64,000 nucleotides of DNA from Duncaniella muricolitica (GTDB lineage Bacteria; Bacteroidota; Bacteroidia; Bacteroidales; Muribaculaceae), in assembly GCA_025808375.1 (NCBI GenBank), contig CP061009.1:558001-622000 (forward strand), written 5' to 3'. Below are positions 48,034 through 56,841 of the stretch, in pieces. Position numbers and translations under genes: made by a program. A model generated the notes under the pieces. The model was not told the origin of the DNA, did not search any database, and worked only from the letters and a program-made list of their open reading frames with translations. Every line of letters begins with the position of its first letter. The first letter of the stretch is position 1.

Positions 48034-48927
48034 ATGAAAAAAGCATTATTAATAACCGTGCTCGTATTGCTCGCAGTGGCAATCGGCATATATGCGTATA
48101 ACACTAAAAACTCACAAATGACACAGTTATCCGAGACTCCCGACGCTCTTGACCCTCAGGCCGAAGCCGACACCATCTCACCCGACGACGTCAAGGTGCT
48201 TCTTCACACTTCGCTCGGCGACATCACCATCCTTCTCTACGGCGACACACCCCGCCACCGCGACAATTTCATCAAGCGTGTGGAGAAAGGTGACTATAAC
48301 GGAGTGCTCTTTCACCGCGTAATCGACAACTTCATGGTGCAGACGGGCGATCCCGAATCGAAAAACGCACCCAAGGGCAAAATGCTCGGCGCAGGCGACT
48401 CGGGCACCGAGATAGAGGCCGAATTTGTATTTCCCAAGCATTTCCATCACCGCGGAGCCATCGCGGCCGCACGTCAGGGCGACGCTGTTAACCCCGAGAA
48501 GAAATCGTCGGGTTCGCAGTTCTATATCGTCACCGGCAAGAAATATACCGCAGGCCAGCTCGATCAGATGGAACGTCGCGCCGTGATGCAGTATAAGCAG
48601 GACATGTTCAACTCGCTCGCCGCACAACACCGCGACAGCATCATGGCCCTGCGCCGCAACCGCGACACCGCCGGGCTGCAGGCTCTCCAGGACTCGCTCG
48701 CGCAGGAGACCGAGCGTCTTACAGCCGACCACAACACCATATATACTCCTAAGATGCGCCAGGTCTATATGACCGAGGGTGGTACTCCCCATCTCGACGG
48801 AGCCTACACCGTGTATGGCCGCGTGCTCGAGGGCATGGATGTGGTTGAGAAAATCGAGGCCGCCGAGACCGATGCCAACGACCGTCCCATTGAGGATATA
48901 CGCATCATATCCGCCTCTGTCTTATAG
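48034..48927 (+). CDS. Membrane-anchored cyclophilin-type peptidyl-prolyl isomerase
   Basis: 297 residues. An N-terminal hydrophobic helix (about 4-22) acts as signal or anchor. The cyclophilin domain (about 55-290) has YNGVLFHRVIDNFMVQTGDP, GSQFYIVTGKKY and VYGRVLEGMDVVEKIE. A helical insertion of about 75 residues (QLDQMERRAVMQYKQDMFNS...) interrupts the domain between the active-site half and the end. It likely assists folding of envelope proteins in the periplasm. Confidence 0.9.
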   Translation: MKKALLITVLVLLAVAIGIYAYNTKNSQMTQLSETPDALDPQAEADTISPDDVKVLLHTSLGDITILLYGDTPRHRDNFIKRVEKGDYNGVLFHRVIDNFMVQTGDPESKNAPKGKMLGAGDSGTEIEAEFVFPKHFHHRGAIAAARQGDAVNPEKKSSGSQFYIVTGKKYTAGQLDQMERRAVMQYKQDMFNSLAAQHRDSIMALRRNRDTAGLQALQDSLAQETERLTADHNTIYTPKMRQVYMTEGGTPHLDGAYTVYGRVLEGMDVVEKIEAAETDANDRPIEDIRIISASVL

Positions 48928-48952
48928 TTTAAAGAGTTAACAGAGTTTATAA

Positions 48953-49004
48953 AATCAGAAGGCAGGAGTCCCGGGGAGTTTAACTTCCGGACTCCTGTCT
49001 TTTG
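48953..49004 (+). terminator. Terminator after the cyclophilin gene
   Basis: CAGGAGTCCCGG / CCGGACTCCTG hairpin (one bulge) followed by TCTTTTGTTTT. Confidence 0.75.
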
Positions 49005-49024
49005 TTTTGAGGGGGGAGAAACGA

Positions 49025-49061
49025 AACAGGCTGCGCCATCGGTGAGAGGACGCAGCCTGTT
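49025..49061 (-). terminator. Terminator of the OmpA-like gene
   Basis: AACAGGCTGCG / CGCAGCCTGTT is an 11-bp perfect stem. On the minus strand it is followed by a T-rich run, so it ends the minus-strand gene. Confidence 0.65.
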
Positions 49062-49173
49062 GAATTGATTTATCTGAATATTGTCGCTCCGTGGTCGGTT
49101 GATTAGGGGTTCTGCTTCTTTCATCCTAAGCCCTGCCCGTCATCATCCGTTGGCGGAGAGTGTCGGGAGGCGT

Positions 49174-50283
49174 TTACTGCTGGCTTTCGTCAAGAGTACA
49201 GATGGATACGCGGTTCCAGCTTTCCTCCTTGAACATGTGACCGATACCCTGGCCTTCAGCCTTGATGCGGCTGGCCTTGATACCATATTTCTTGATGAGA
49301 GCGTTCTTGACTGACTCTGCGCGGGCGGCGGCAAGACGTTCGTTGAGCTCCTTGGGACCATCCTGTGAGGCGTAACCCTTGATGATGACGGTCGATGAAG
49401 GATTGTGCTTCATATAGTCGGCGATCATCTCCACGTTAGGCATCTGGTCGGCAGTGATAGTGCTCTTGCCAATCTTGAAGAATACGAAGCGCACGCTGCT
49501 GAAAGTGGTGTCGGACACAACCTTGGGAGCCTGGTTCTGGGCGGCGGCGAGGGCAGCAGCGAGAGCGGCGTTCTCGGCCTGTGAGGCTGCGAGGTCATCG
49601 GCAGCGGCCACTACGCCTGCACGCAGGGTGTTGACCTCGTCATTGAGGGCTGCAACCTGTGACGAATAGTCGGGAGGACATGTCACACACTGGAAGCCGG
49701 GGCCGAAATTGTAGTTGAAGCCGACCATGAGGTCAAAGTTGGCACGGTTGGCGTTGAACTGAGCCTTTTCGCCTTCGCCCGAGAGATTCCACGTCACGTC
49801 AGGCTTGACAGAGATAGAGAAGTTGTCGGTGACACCAAAGTTGAAGGCAAGGCCGGTCTTTGCGGCGATGTAATTGTCATCATGTGCGCCGGGATAGAAA
49901 TTGTGGCCCCATCCCAAGCCTACTTTAGCGTCAATCCAGAATTTGCGCGGTTCGCATTGGAATCCGCCAAACAGATTGTTGAGATTCATCGTACCGTATG
50001 CTCCCACATACTGGGTGTCGAATGCGGTGCGGCTTGATGTGGTGTTGACACCCCATGCACCTTCTACGCCTATGCCAACGAGCGGAGTGAGCTGCTTTTC
50101 GATGTGCAGACCATAGTTCCCTCTCATGTTCTGGAAGAATGAATGTCCCTTGAGCGGAGTAGTGACTCCGGCGTCAAGTCCGATGGACCAGTTGTCGCGT
50201 AAGGTGGGTCGTTCGATGACGTTCTGCGCGCCGGCGGTAAGAGCACATCCGGCGATAGCGGCGGCGAATAAGACTTTTTTCAT
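49174..50283 (-). CDS. OmpA-like outer membrane protein
   Basis: 369 residues. A signal peptide (MKKVLFAAAIAGCALTAGAQ), an eight-strand-like beta-barrel (about 25-195; WSIGLDAGVTTPLKG to FDLMVGFNYNFG), a Pro/Cys hinge (CVTCPPD) and an Ala-rich coiled coil (about 205-250) precede an OmpA C-terminal peptidoglycan-binding domain (about 265-365; VIIKGYASQDGPKELNERLA, AARAESVKNALIKKYG). It ties the outer membrane to the cell wall and may act as a small porin. It is monocistronic with a long upstream gap. Confidence 0.93.
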   Translation of the reverse strand: MKKVLFAAAIAGCALTAGAQNVIERPTLRDNWSIGLDAGVTTPLKGHSFFQNMRGNYGLHIEKQLTPLVGIGVEGAWGVNTTSSRTAFDTQYVGAYGTMNLNNLFGGFQCEPRKFWIDAKVGLGWGHNFYPGAHDDNYIAAKTGLAFNFGVTDNFSISVKPDVTWNLSGEGEKAQFNANRANFDLMVGFNYNFGPGFQCVTCPPDYSSQVAALNDEVNTLRAGVVAAADDLAASQAENAALAAALAAAQNQAPKVVSDTTFSSVRFVFFKIGKSTITADQMPNVEMIADYMKHNPSSTVIIKGYASQDGPKELNERLAAARAESVKNALIKKYGIKASRIKAEGQGIGHMFKEESWNRVSICTLDESQQ

Positions 50284-50579
50284 CGTGAATTACAATTAGA
50301 TGTTATTATTTTTTATTTGTTGAATACGTGGCCGGCCCTACGTGATGCCCTGCGGGGATTGTAGAAGAGTGCGTGAGGAGCTTTCCCGCGGGCGACCTGA
50401 GTAGCGGCCTTCCACTTATACTAACACCTTCGGGCCAAAGAATGTTGGCGTGACCGACACCGTGACGCCCTATTTTATACAAATTTTTAAGTTTTAGGAT
50501 ATTAGCGACACATGTGTGATATTGTTAAAAGTAAGAAAACTAAAATTGTAGAATTTAATGTTTTATAACATCAAAAATA
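50284..50579. other. Divergent intergenic region, probable long 5' leader of the OmpA-like gene
   Basis: No gene is seen. The half next to the OmpA-like start is GC-rich and has short inverted repeats; the rest is AT-rich and leads to the plus-strand promoter. A minus-strand -7 box is not evident. Confidence 0.4.
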
Positions 50580-50612
50580 TTTGTGGATATAGAGAAAAGA
50601 TTCGTATATTTG
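50580..50612 (+). promoter_or_regulatory. Promoter of the NUDIX regulator/xyl genes
   Basis: TTTG (50580-50583), 21 bp, TATATTTG (50605-50612); the start is at 50657. Confidence 0.75.
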
Positions 50613-50656
50613 CCGGAGAAATTGTAAAACCTACTAAAAGACCTTGAAAATCATCC

Positions 50657-51367
50657 ATGGCTCCTTTGGCGAATAATCACATATCCATCGACTGCGTAGT
50701 GCTCGGATTTGACGGCACCAATCTGAGAGTGCTTCTTGTGAAGCGTCGCGGCGAGGATCAGGCCGGAGAGTATAACGACATGAAGCTCCCCGGCAGTCTC
50801 ATCTATCAGGACGAGGATCTCGACGAGGCCGCCATGCGTGTGCTTCATGAGCTTACTGGAGTCAAAGATGTGCCCCTGCAGCAATTCAAGGCCTTCGGTT
50901 CGCGCAACCGCACGAGCAATCAGCGCGATGTCGTGTGGCTCGAGCGTGCCCAGCAGGCCCATGTGGAGCGCATCGTCACCATAGCTTACTTCGCGCTCGT
51001 CAAGCTCGACGGCCCCATGCAGAAGATTGTCGACCGCGAGTCGGCCGTGTGGATGCCGGTAGGCGAGGTCGGCACTCTGGCCTTTGACCACAATCTCATC
51101 ATCGAGGAAGCCCTCAAGGCCGTGCGCCGTGAGGTGGAAAACAACCGCTCCATACTCTTTGACCTCCTGCCCAAGAAATTCACGGCCTCGCAGCTTCGTC
51201 TGCTCACCGAGATAATCTACGGGCGCAGTCTGGATGTGCGCAACTTCCACAAGAAGATTTCCCAGATGCCCTACGTGATACCCCTCGAGGAGCGGCAGAA
51301 GGGAGTGGCCCACCGCGCCGCGCGTTACTTCAAGTTTGACCGCAAGATTTACAACACATCGCGTTGA
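50657..51367 (+). CDS. xylR: NUDIX-type transcriptional regulator (XylR/NrtR-like)
   Basis: 236 residues. The N-terminal NUDIX domain (about 8-145) has a degraded Nudix box: GSLIYQDEDLDEAAMRVLHE, then LTG, without the REXXEE needed for hydrolysis. A C-terminal winged helix (about 155-236; FTASQLRLLTEIIYGRSLDV, FHKKISQ) should bind DNA. In Bacteroides, NUDIX proteins of this layout regulate pentose genes, and the genes here (xylB, xylA, xylose symporter) follow in the same direction. The NUDIX domain likely senses a pathway metabolite. The symbol is by context and family. Confidence 0.85.
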   Translation: MAPLANNHISIDCVVLGFDGTNLRVLLVKRRGEDQAGEYNDMKLPGSLIYQDEDLDEAAMRVLHELTGVKDVPLQQFKAFGSRNRTSNQRDVVWLERAQQAHVERIVTIAYFALVKLDGPMQKIVDRESAVWMPVGEVGTLAFDHNLIIEEALKAVRREVENNRSILFDLLPKKFTASQLRLLTEIIYGRSLDVRNFHKKISQMPYVIPLEERQKGVAHRAARYFKFDRKIYNTSR

Positions 51368-51434
51368 GGTTGACCGACCGGATTAAACCACCTGTACACA
51401 CATACGAATCTAACCATTCATTATTATATAATAT

Positions 51435-52919
51435 ATGTACCTTTTAGGATATGACATAGGCAGCTCGTCGGTCAAGGCGAGTCTCGTCGACGCCGAGAGC
51501 GGCCGCACGGTAGCCTCGGATTTCTATCCCCGCACCGAAGCTGAGATCATAGCACTCCGTCCCGGATGGGCCGAGCAGCGTCCCCAGCAGTGGTGGGATT
51601 GTCTGAAACAGGCCACGGCCAGCGTTATGGCCACATCAAAAGTAGATCCCCGCGACATCAAGGCCATCGGCATCTCCTATCAGATGCACGGACTCGTAAT
51701 GCTCGACAAGGATATGCAGCCCCTGCGTCCCGCCATCATATGGTGTGACTCACGCGGTGTGCCCTATGGCGAGAAGGCTTTCAGCGAGCTCGGCGAAGAG
51801 ACCTGTCTGAGCCATCTGCTCAACTCGCCCGGCAACTTCACCGCCACCAAGCTGGCCTGGGTGAAGGAAAACGAGCCCGAGACATTCGAACGCATCCACA
51901 AAATCATGCTTCCCGGCGACTACGCAGCCCTGCGTCTCACCGGCCGCGCATGCACCACCATATCCGGTCTGAGCGAAATGATGCTCTGGGACTTCAAGGA
52001 GGGAAGCCCCGCACAGTTTCTTCTCGACTATCTCGGCTTTGACGCCTCGATACTCCCCGAGATTGTGCCGACCTTCTCCATCCAGGGCACAGTGACAGCC
52101 GAGGCCGCCGCAGAGCTCGGTCTGGCCGAGGGAATCCCCGTGTCATACCGCGCCGGCGACCAGCCCAACAACGCTCTTTCGCTCAACGTATTCAACCCCG
52201 GTGAGGTGGCCTCGACTGCCGGCACTTCGGGTGTGGTATACGGTGTGCTCGGTGATGTCAACTATGACCCCCAGAGCCGCGTCAACACCTTTGCCCACGT
52301 CAACCATACCCCCGAGCAGACACGTCTCGGTGTGCTCCTCTGCATCAACGGCACAGGCATCCTCAACTCGTGGAGCAAGCGTGTGATGGCCCCCGACAGC
52401 ATCTCCTATCCCGGCATGAACGACCTCGCCGCCACAGCCCCCATCGGAGCCGCCGGCGTGTCGGTGATACCGTTTGGCAACGGAGCCGAGCGCGTGTTGC
52501 GCAACAAGGAGGTGGGATGCTCTATCCACGGCGTCAATTTCCTCACCCACGACCGCTCCCACATGCTCCGCGCCGAGCAGGAGGGCATAGTGTTCTCATT
52601 CATGTATGGCATGGAAGTGATGGAACAGATGGGCATGAAACTGAGCAAGATACATGCCGGACATGCCAACATGTTTCTCAGTCCGCTGTTCCGCAACACG
52701 CTGGCCGGCGTGAGCGGAGCCACCATCGAGCTCTACAACACCGACGGCTCGGTCGGCGCAGCCAAGGGTGCCGGTATCGGCGCAGGCATCTATGCCGACA
52801 ATAACGAGGCTTTCGCTTCGCTCGAGAAGATTGAGGTCATCGAGCCGGTCGAGGCCGACCGTCAGGCCTATGCCGACGCCTACGCTTTGTGGAAGCAGCG
52901 TCTGCTCGCCCAACTGTAA
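51435..52919 (+). CDS. xylB: Xylulokinase
   Basis: 494 residues of the FGGY family. MYLLGYDIGSSSVKASLVDA is the phosphate-1 loop, IGISYQMHGLVMLD and IIWCDSRGV the substrate region, and GTSGVVYGVLGD the second phosphate loop (after NPGEVASTA). The C-terminal half has GGSG-like turns. It phosphorylates D-xylulose to xylulose 5-phosphate. It lies 67 bp after the regulator and 55 bp before xylA. The length and motifs are normal. Confidence 0.95.
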   Translation: MYLLGYDIGSSSVKASLVDAESGRTVASDFYPRTEAEIIALRPGWAEQRPQQWWDCLKQATASVMATSKVDPRDIKAIGISYQMHGLVMLDKDMQPLRPAIIWCDSRGVPYGEKAFSELGEETCLSHLLNSPGNFTATKLAWVKENEPETFERIHKIMLPGDYAALRLTGRACTTISGLSEMMLWDFKEGSPAQFLLDYLGFDASILPEIVPTFSIQGTVTAEAAAELGLAEGIPVSYRAGDQPNNALSLNVFNPGEVASTAGTSGVVYGVLGDVNYDPQSRVNTFAHVNHTPEQTRLGVLLCINGTGILNSWSKRVMAPDSISYPGMNDLAATAPIGAAGVSVIPFGNGAERVLRNKEVGCSIHGVNFLTHDRSHMLRAEQEGIVFSFMYGMEVMEQMGMKLSKIHAGHANMFLSPLFRNTLAGVSGATIELYNTDGSVGAAKGAGIGAGIYADNNEAFASLEKIEVIEPVEADRQAYADAYALWKQRLLAQL

Positions 52920-52974
52920 ATTTTTAAAAATCAACACATAATATATAATCTTAAATTTTTTATTTTATCTAACT

Positions 52975-54291
52975 ATGGCAGTAAAGGAATATTTCCCTAC
53001 CATCGGAAAAATCAAATTTGAGGGCAAAGACTCTAAGAATCCCCTCGCTTACCGTTACTATGACGCAGAGAAAGTAATCCTCGGCAAACCCATGAAGGAA
53101 TGGCTCAAGTTTGCCATGGCATGGTGGCACACCCTCTGCGCTGAGGGCGGCGACCAGTTCGGCACAGGCACCAAGACCTTCCCCTGGAACGAGGGCAGCG
53201 ACCCCATGACCATCGCCAAGCAGAAGGCTGACGCAGGTTTTGAGGTAATGGAGAAGCTCGGCATCGAGTATTTCTGCTTCCACGACACCGACCTCATCGG
53301 TGACCTCGGCGACATCGACGGTTACGAGGCCCGCATGAAGGAAATCGTAGAGTATCTCCAGGGCAAGATGGCCGCTACCGGCATCAAGAACCTCTGGGGT
53401 ACAGCCAACGTATTCGGCAACGGCCGTTACATGAACGGTGCAGCCACCAACCCCGACTTTGACGTAGTGGCACGCGCCGCCGTTCAGATCAAGAACGCTA
53501 TCGACGCCACCATCGCTCTCGGCGGTCAGAACTACGTGTTCTGGGGCGGTCGCGAAGGCTACATGAGCCTCCTCAACACCGACCAGAAGCGTGAGAAAGA
53601 GCACCTGGCCACAATGCTCCGCATCGCCCGCGACTATGCACGCAGCAAGGGCTTCACCGGCACATTCCTCATCGAGCCCAAGCCCATGGAGCCCTCCAAG
53701 CACCAGTATGACGTCGACACCGAGACTGTAATCGGCTTCCTCAAGGCTCACGGCCTGGAGAACGACTTCAAGGTCAACATCGAGGTTAACCACGCTACTC
53801 TTGCCGGCCACACCTTCGAGCACGAGCTCTGTGTAGCTGTTGACAACAACATGCTCGGCTCTATCGACGCCAACCGCGGTGACTATCAGAACGGCTGGGA
53901 CACCGACCAGTTCCCCATCGACAACTATGAGCTCACCCAGGCCATGATGCAGATCATCCGCAACGGCGGCCTCGGCAACGGCGGTACCAACTTCGACGCC
54001 AAGACCCGTCGCAACTCTACCGACCTCGAGGACATCTTCATCGCCCACATCGCCGGTATGGACGCTATGGCCCGCGCACTCGAGAGCGCAGCCGCTATGC
54101 TCGAGGAATCACCCTACAAGGCTATGCTCGCCGAGCGTTACGCTTCGTTTGACGGCGGCAAGGGTAAGGAGTTCGAGGAAGGCAAGCTCACCCTCGAGGA
54201 TGTAGTGGCTTATGCCAAGACCCAGCCCGAACCCAAGGTGACCTCAGGCAAGCAGGAGCTTTACGAGGCTATCCTCAACATGTATTGCTAA
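52975..54291 (+). CDS. xylA: Xylose isomerase
   Basis: 438 residues, class II length. The usual blocks are present: WWHTLCAEGGDQFGTGTKTF, FCFHDTDL (catalytic His), YVFWGGREGYMSL, FLIEPKPMEPSKHQYD (metal ligands), FKVNIEVNHATLAGHTFEHE and GSIDANRGDYQNGWDTDQFP. It converts D-xylose to D-xylulose. Codon use is strongly biased to C-ending codons, as in enolase, suggesting high expression. A weak hairpin follows before the symporter. Confidence 0.97.
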   Translation: MAVKEYFPTIGKIKFEGKDSKNPLAYRYYDAEKVILGKPMKEWLKFAMAWWHTLCAEGGDQFGTGTKTFPWNEGSDPMTIAKQKADAGFEVMEKLGIEYFCFHDTDLIGDLGDIDGYEARMKEIVEYLQGKMAATGIKNLWGTANVFGNGRYMNGAATNPDFDVVARAAVQIKNAIDATIALGGQNYVFWGGREGYMSLLNTDQKREKEHLATMLRIARDYARSKGFTGTFLIEPKPMEPSKHQYDVDTETVIGFLKAHGLENDFKVNIEVNHATLAGHTFEHELCVAVDNNMLGSIDANRGDYQNGWDTDQFPIDNYELTQAMMQIIRNGGLGNGGTNFDAKTRRNSTDLEDIFIAHIAGMDAMARALESAAAMLEESPYKAMLAERYASFDGGKGKEFEEGKLTLEDVVAYAKTQPEPKVTSGKQELYEAILNMYC

Positions 54292-54319
54292 TCGGGTTTG
54301 CCCCTCTGAAGGCAATCTG

Positions 54320-54382
54320 AAAGTTTAAGAGTCAGGGTGCATGATTCTCCACAGAATTGTGCCTCGGACTCCTAAACTTTTC
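54320..54382 (+). terminator. Possible attenuator hairpin between xylA and the symporter
   Basis: AAAGTTTAAGAGTC / GACTCCTAAACTTT pair with one mismatch across a 33-base loop; the T-tail is poor. It may lower downstream expression rather than end it. Confidence 0.4.
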
Positions 54383-54442
54383 GGCATATATATACACTCA
54401 GCATAATCACAAACACATAACACTAAGTATTTTTCTAAAACC

Positions 54443-55927
54443 ATGAATCATCCTCAAAACGGAAGCAAGGTCTACCTGTTCTCCATCGTGTTGGTGGCAG
54501 TGCTCGGCGGACTGCTTTTCGGATATGACACGGCCGTAATATCGGGTGCCGAAAAGGGTCTCCAGGCATTCTTCCTCGGAGCCAAGGACTTTGTCTACAC
54601 CGACACCATCCACGGCATCACCTCGTCAAGCGCGTTGCTGGGCTGCATCATCGGCTCGGCTCTCTCCGGCTTCTTCGCCTCTTTTTTCGGTCGCAAGAAG
54701 TCTCTCGCCATCGCCGGCGTCTTCTTTTTCCTGTCGGCCCTTGGCAGCTATTATCCTGAATTTTTGCTCTTCGAGTATGGCAAGCCCACAGCTTCGCTGC
54801 TCGTAGTGTTTAACATATACCGTATACTCGGCGGCGTCGGTGTGGGTCTGGCCTCGGCCATCTGCCCCATGTATATCGCCGAGGTGGCACCCTCCAACAT
54901 GCGAGGCACCCTCGTGTCGTGGAACCAGTTTGCCATCATCTTCGGTCAGCTTGTAGTATACTTTGTCAACTTCCTCATCCTCGGCGAGCACACTCAGCCT
55001 GTCATCGAGAAAATCTCCGAGACCATCTATCAGGTGAGCAACCAGAGCGACCAGTGGACCATCACCACCGGCTGGCGTTACATGTTTGGCTCCGAGGCAT
55101 TCGTGGCCGGCATCTTCACCATCCTTGTGTGCCTTGTGCCCGAGTCGCCCCGCTATCTTGCCCTTGTCGGCAAGGACGAGAAGGCCCTCAATGTACTCTC
55201 GCATATCAACGGTTATGAGAAAGCCAAGGAGATACTCCGACAGATCAAGGAGACCACCGAGGTCAAGAGCGAAAAACTCTTCTCGTTTGGCGTCATGGTC
55301 ATCTTTGTCGGTGTCATGCTTTCAGTGTTCCAGCAGGCAGTCGGTATCAATGCCGTGCTCTATTACGCACCCCGCATCTTTGAGTCGATGGGCATGTCTG
55401 ACCCGATGATGAACACCGTCTACATGGGCATCGTCAACATCACCTTCACACTCGTGGCAGTCTTTACAGTCGAGAAGCTCGGCCGCAAGCCGCTCCTCAT
55501 ATGGGGTTCGATAGGCATGGCTATCGGAGCAATGGGTGTCGCTCTCAGCAACCTTATCGACGGTGTGCCCCCGATATTCCCGGTAGTGTCAATCATGGTC
55601 TACTCGGCTTCGTTCATGTTCTCATGGGGCCCCATCTGCTGGGTGCTCATCGCCGAGATTTTCCCCAACACCATCCGCTCGGCTGCCGTGGCTATCGCCG
55701 TGGCCTTCCAGTGGATATTCAACTTTATCGTCTCGTCGACGTTTGTACCTATGTACAATATGTCGCTCGGCGATATGGGCGACCGTTTCGGACACATGTT
55801 TGCCTACGCGCTCTACGGTGTGATATGCATCGTGGCCGCGTGGTTTGTCTATTCGCTTGTGCCTGAGACCAAAGGCAAGACACTCGAGGATATGACCAAC
55901 CTGTGGCGCAACCGCAACAAGAGATAA
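54443..55927 (+). CDS. xylE: D-xylose:H+ symporter (MFS sugar porter)
   Basis: 494 residues with 12 predicted membrane helices. Sugar-porter signatures are present: GGLLFGYDTAVISGAEKGLQ, FFGRKKSLAIAG, RILGGVGVGLASAICPMYIA, VPESPRYLAL, QQAVGINAVLYYAPRIFE and the C-terminal SLVPETKGKTLEDM. It brings xylose into the cytoplasm for XylA and XylB. It is the last gene of the xyl group, 151 bp after xylA. Confidence 0.93.
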   Translation: MNHPQNGSKVYLFSIVLVAVLGGLLFGYDTAVISGAEKGLQAFFLGAKDFVYTDTIHGITSSSALLGCIIGSALSGFFASFFGRKKSLAIAGVFFFLSALGSYYPEFLLFEYGKPTASLLVVFNIYRILGGVGVGLASAICPMYIAEVAPSNMRGTLVSWNQFAIIFGQLVVYFVNFLILGEHTQPVIEKISETIYQVSNQSDQWTITTGWRYMFGSEAFVAGIFTILVCLVPESPRYLALVGKDEKALNVLSHINGYEKAKEILRQIKETTEVKSEKLFSFGVMVIFVGVMLSVFQQAVGINAVLYYAPRIFESMGMSDPMMNTVYMGIVNITFTLVAVFTVEKLGRKPLLIWGSIGMAIGAMGVALSNLIDGVPPIFPVVSIMVYSASFMFSWGPICWVLIAEIFPNTIRSAAVAIAVAFQWIFNFIVSSTFVPMYNMSLGDMGDRFGHMFAYALYGVICIVAAWFVYSLVPETKGKTLEDMTNLWRNRNKR

Positions 55928-55993
55928 AATCAATCGGAAATCCTATAATATTACTTAACAAAAACCGTACATATTAATATCTAATTACACTTT

Positions 55994-56055
55994 CGCAGGC
56001 CGCGTGATATTGCCGTCAGCCTATGTCCGTGGCAATATCGCGTCGGTTTGCGGGA
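55994..56055 (+). promoter_or_regulatory. Long leader hairpin upstream of the KDPG aldolase gene
   Basis: CGCGTGATATTGCC and GGCAATATCGCG pair, and the stem extends outwards through GGC/TCGG and CGCA/TGCG. The structure ends about 20 bp before the start. It has no T-run. It may be a regulatory RNA structure or an operator. Confidence 0.5.
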
Positions 56056-56072
56056 CTAAAATTATCTAAACA

Positions 56073-56741
56073 ATGGCAAAATTTGATAAAATCGCCGTGC
56101 TCGCCAAGATGGGAGCTACCGGTGTGGTGCCTGTGTTCTATCACAAGGATGCCGAAGTAGCCAAGCAGGTTGTCAAGGCTTGCTATGAGGGCGGCATACG
56201 TGCGTTTGAGTTTACCAATCGCGGTGACTTCGCTCACGAAGTGTTTGCTGAGGTAGTAAAATTTGCAGCCGTGGAGTGTCCTGAAATGGCTATGGGTGTA
56301 GGTTCGATTGTCGACCCCGCCACCGCAGCTCTCTATATCCAGCTCGGCGCATGCTTCATCGTAGGCCCGCTGTTCAATCCCGAGGTTTCACGCGTGTGCA
56401 ACCGTCGTCTCGTCCCCTACACCCCCGGTTGCGGTACAGTCAGCGAAGTGGGTGCCGCTCAGGAGACAGGCTGCGACCTGTGCAAGTGCTTCCCCGGTGA
56501 CGTGCTCGGCACCAAGTTTGTCAAGGGTCTTCTCGCTCCCATGCCCTGGACCAAGCTCATGGTCACCGGCGGCGTAGAGCCTACAAAGGAAAACATCGAA
56601 GGCTGGATCAAGGCCGGTGTGTTCTGCGTAGGTATGGGTTCAAAGCTCTTCCCCGGCGACAAGGTGAAGGCTCAGGACTGGCAGTATGTTACCGACAAGT
56701 GCCGTGAGGCTCTCGGATACGTAGCCGAAGCCCGCAAGTAA
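56073..56741 (+). CDS. eda: KDPG/KHG aldolase
   Basis: 222 residues of the class I aldolase type. VVPVFYHKDAEVAKQVV and IRAFEFTNRG (catalytic Glu) precede MGVGSIVDPATAALYIQLGA and the Schiff-base Lys138 in CDLCKCFPGD, then LMVTGGVEPTKENIEGW. It splits 2-keto-3-deoxy-6-phosphogluconate into pyruvate and glyceraldehyde 3-phosphate, the last step of hexuronate breakdown. The Lys lies in KCFPG rather than the more usual KFFPA. The kinase kdgK is not in the window. Confidence 0.92.
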   Translation: MAKFDKIAVLAKMGATGVVPVFYHKDAEVAKQVVKACYEGGIRAFEFTNRGDFAHEVFAEVVKFAAVECPEMAMGVGSIVDPATAALYIQLGACFIVGPLFNPEVSRVCNRRLVPYTPGCGTVSEVGAAQETGCDLCKCFPGDVLGTKFVKGLLAPMPWTKLMVTGGVEPTKENIEGWIKAGVFCVGMGSKLFPGDKVKAQDWQYVTDKCREALGYVAEARK

Positions 56742-56748
56742 TTCTTAA

Positions 56749-56796
56749 AATTGCAGGGGCGGAGGCTTGCGGCCACCGTCCCTGCAATTCTTTTTA
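56749..56796 (+). terminator. Terminator between eda and uxuA
   Basis: AATTGCAGGG / CCCTGCAATT with an inner CGG/CCG pairing, followed by TTTTT. It suggests separate or attenuated transcripts. Confidence 0.8.
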
Positions 56797-56841
56797 CTTT
56801 TCCTAAATCATATAATTTTAAAAATAGGTACAGAATCAGTT

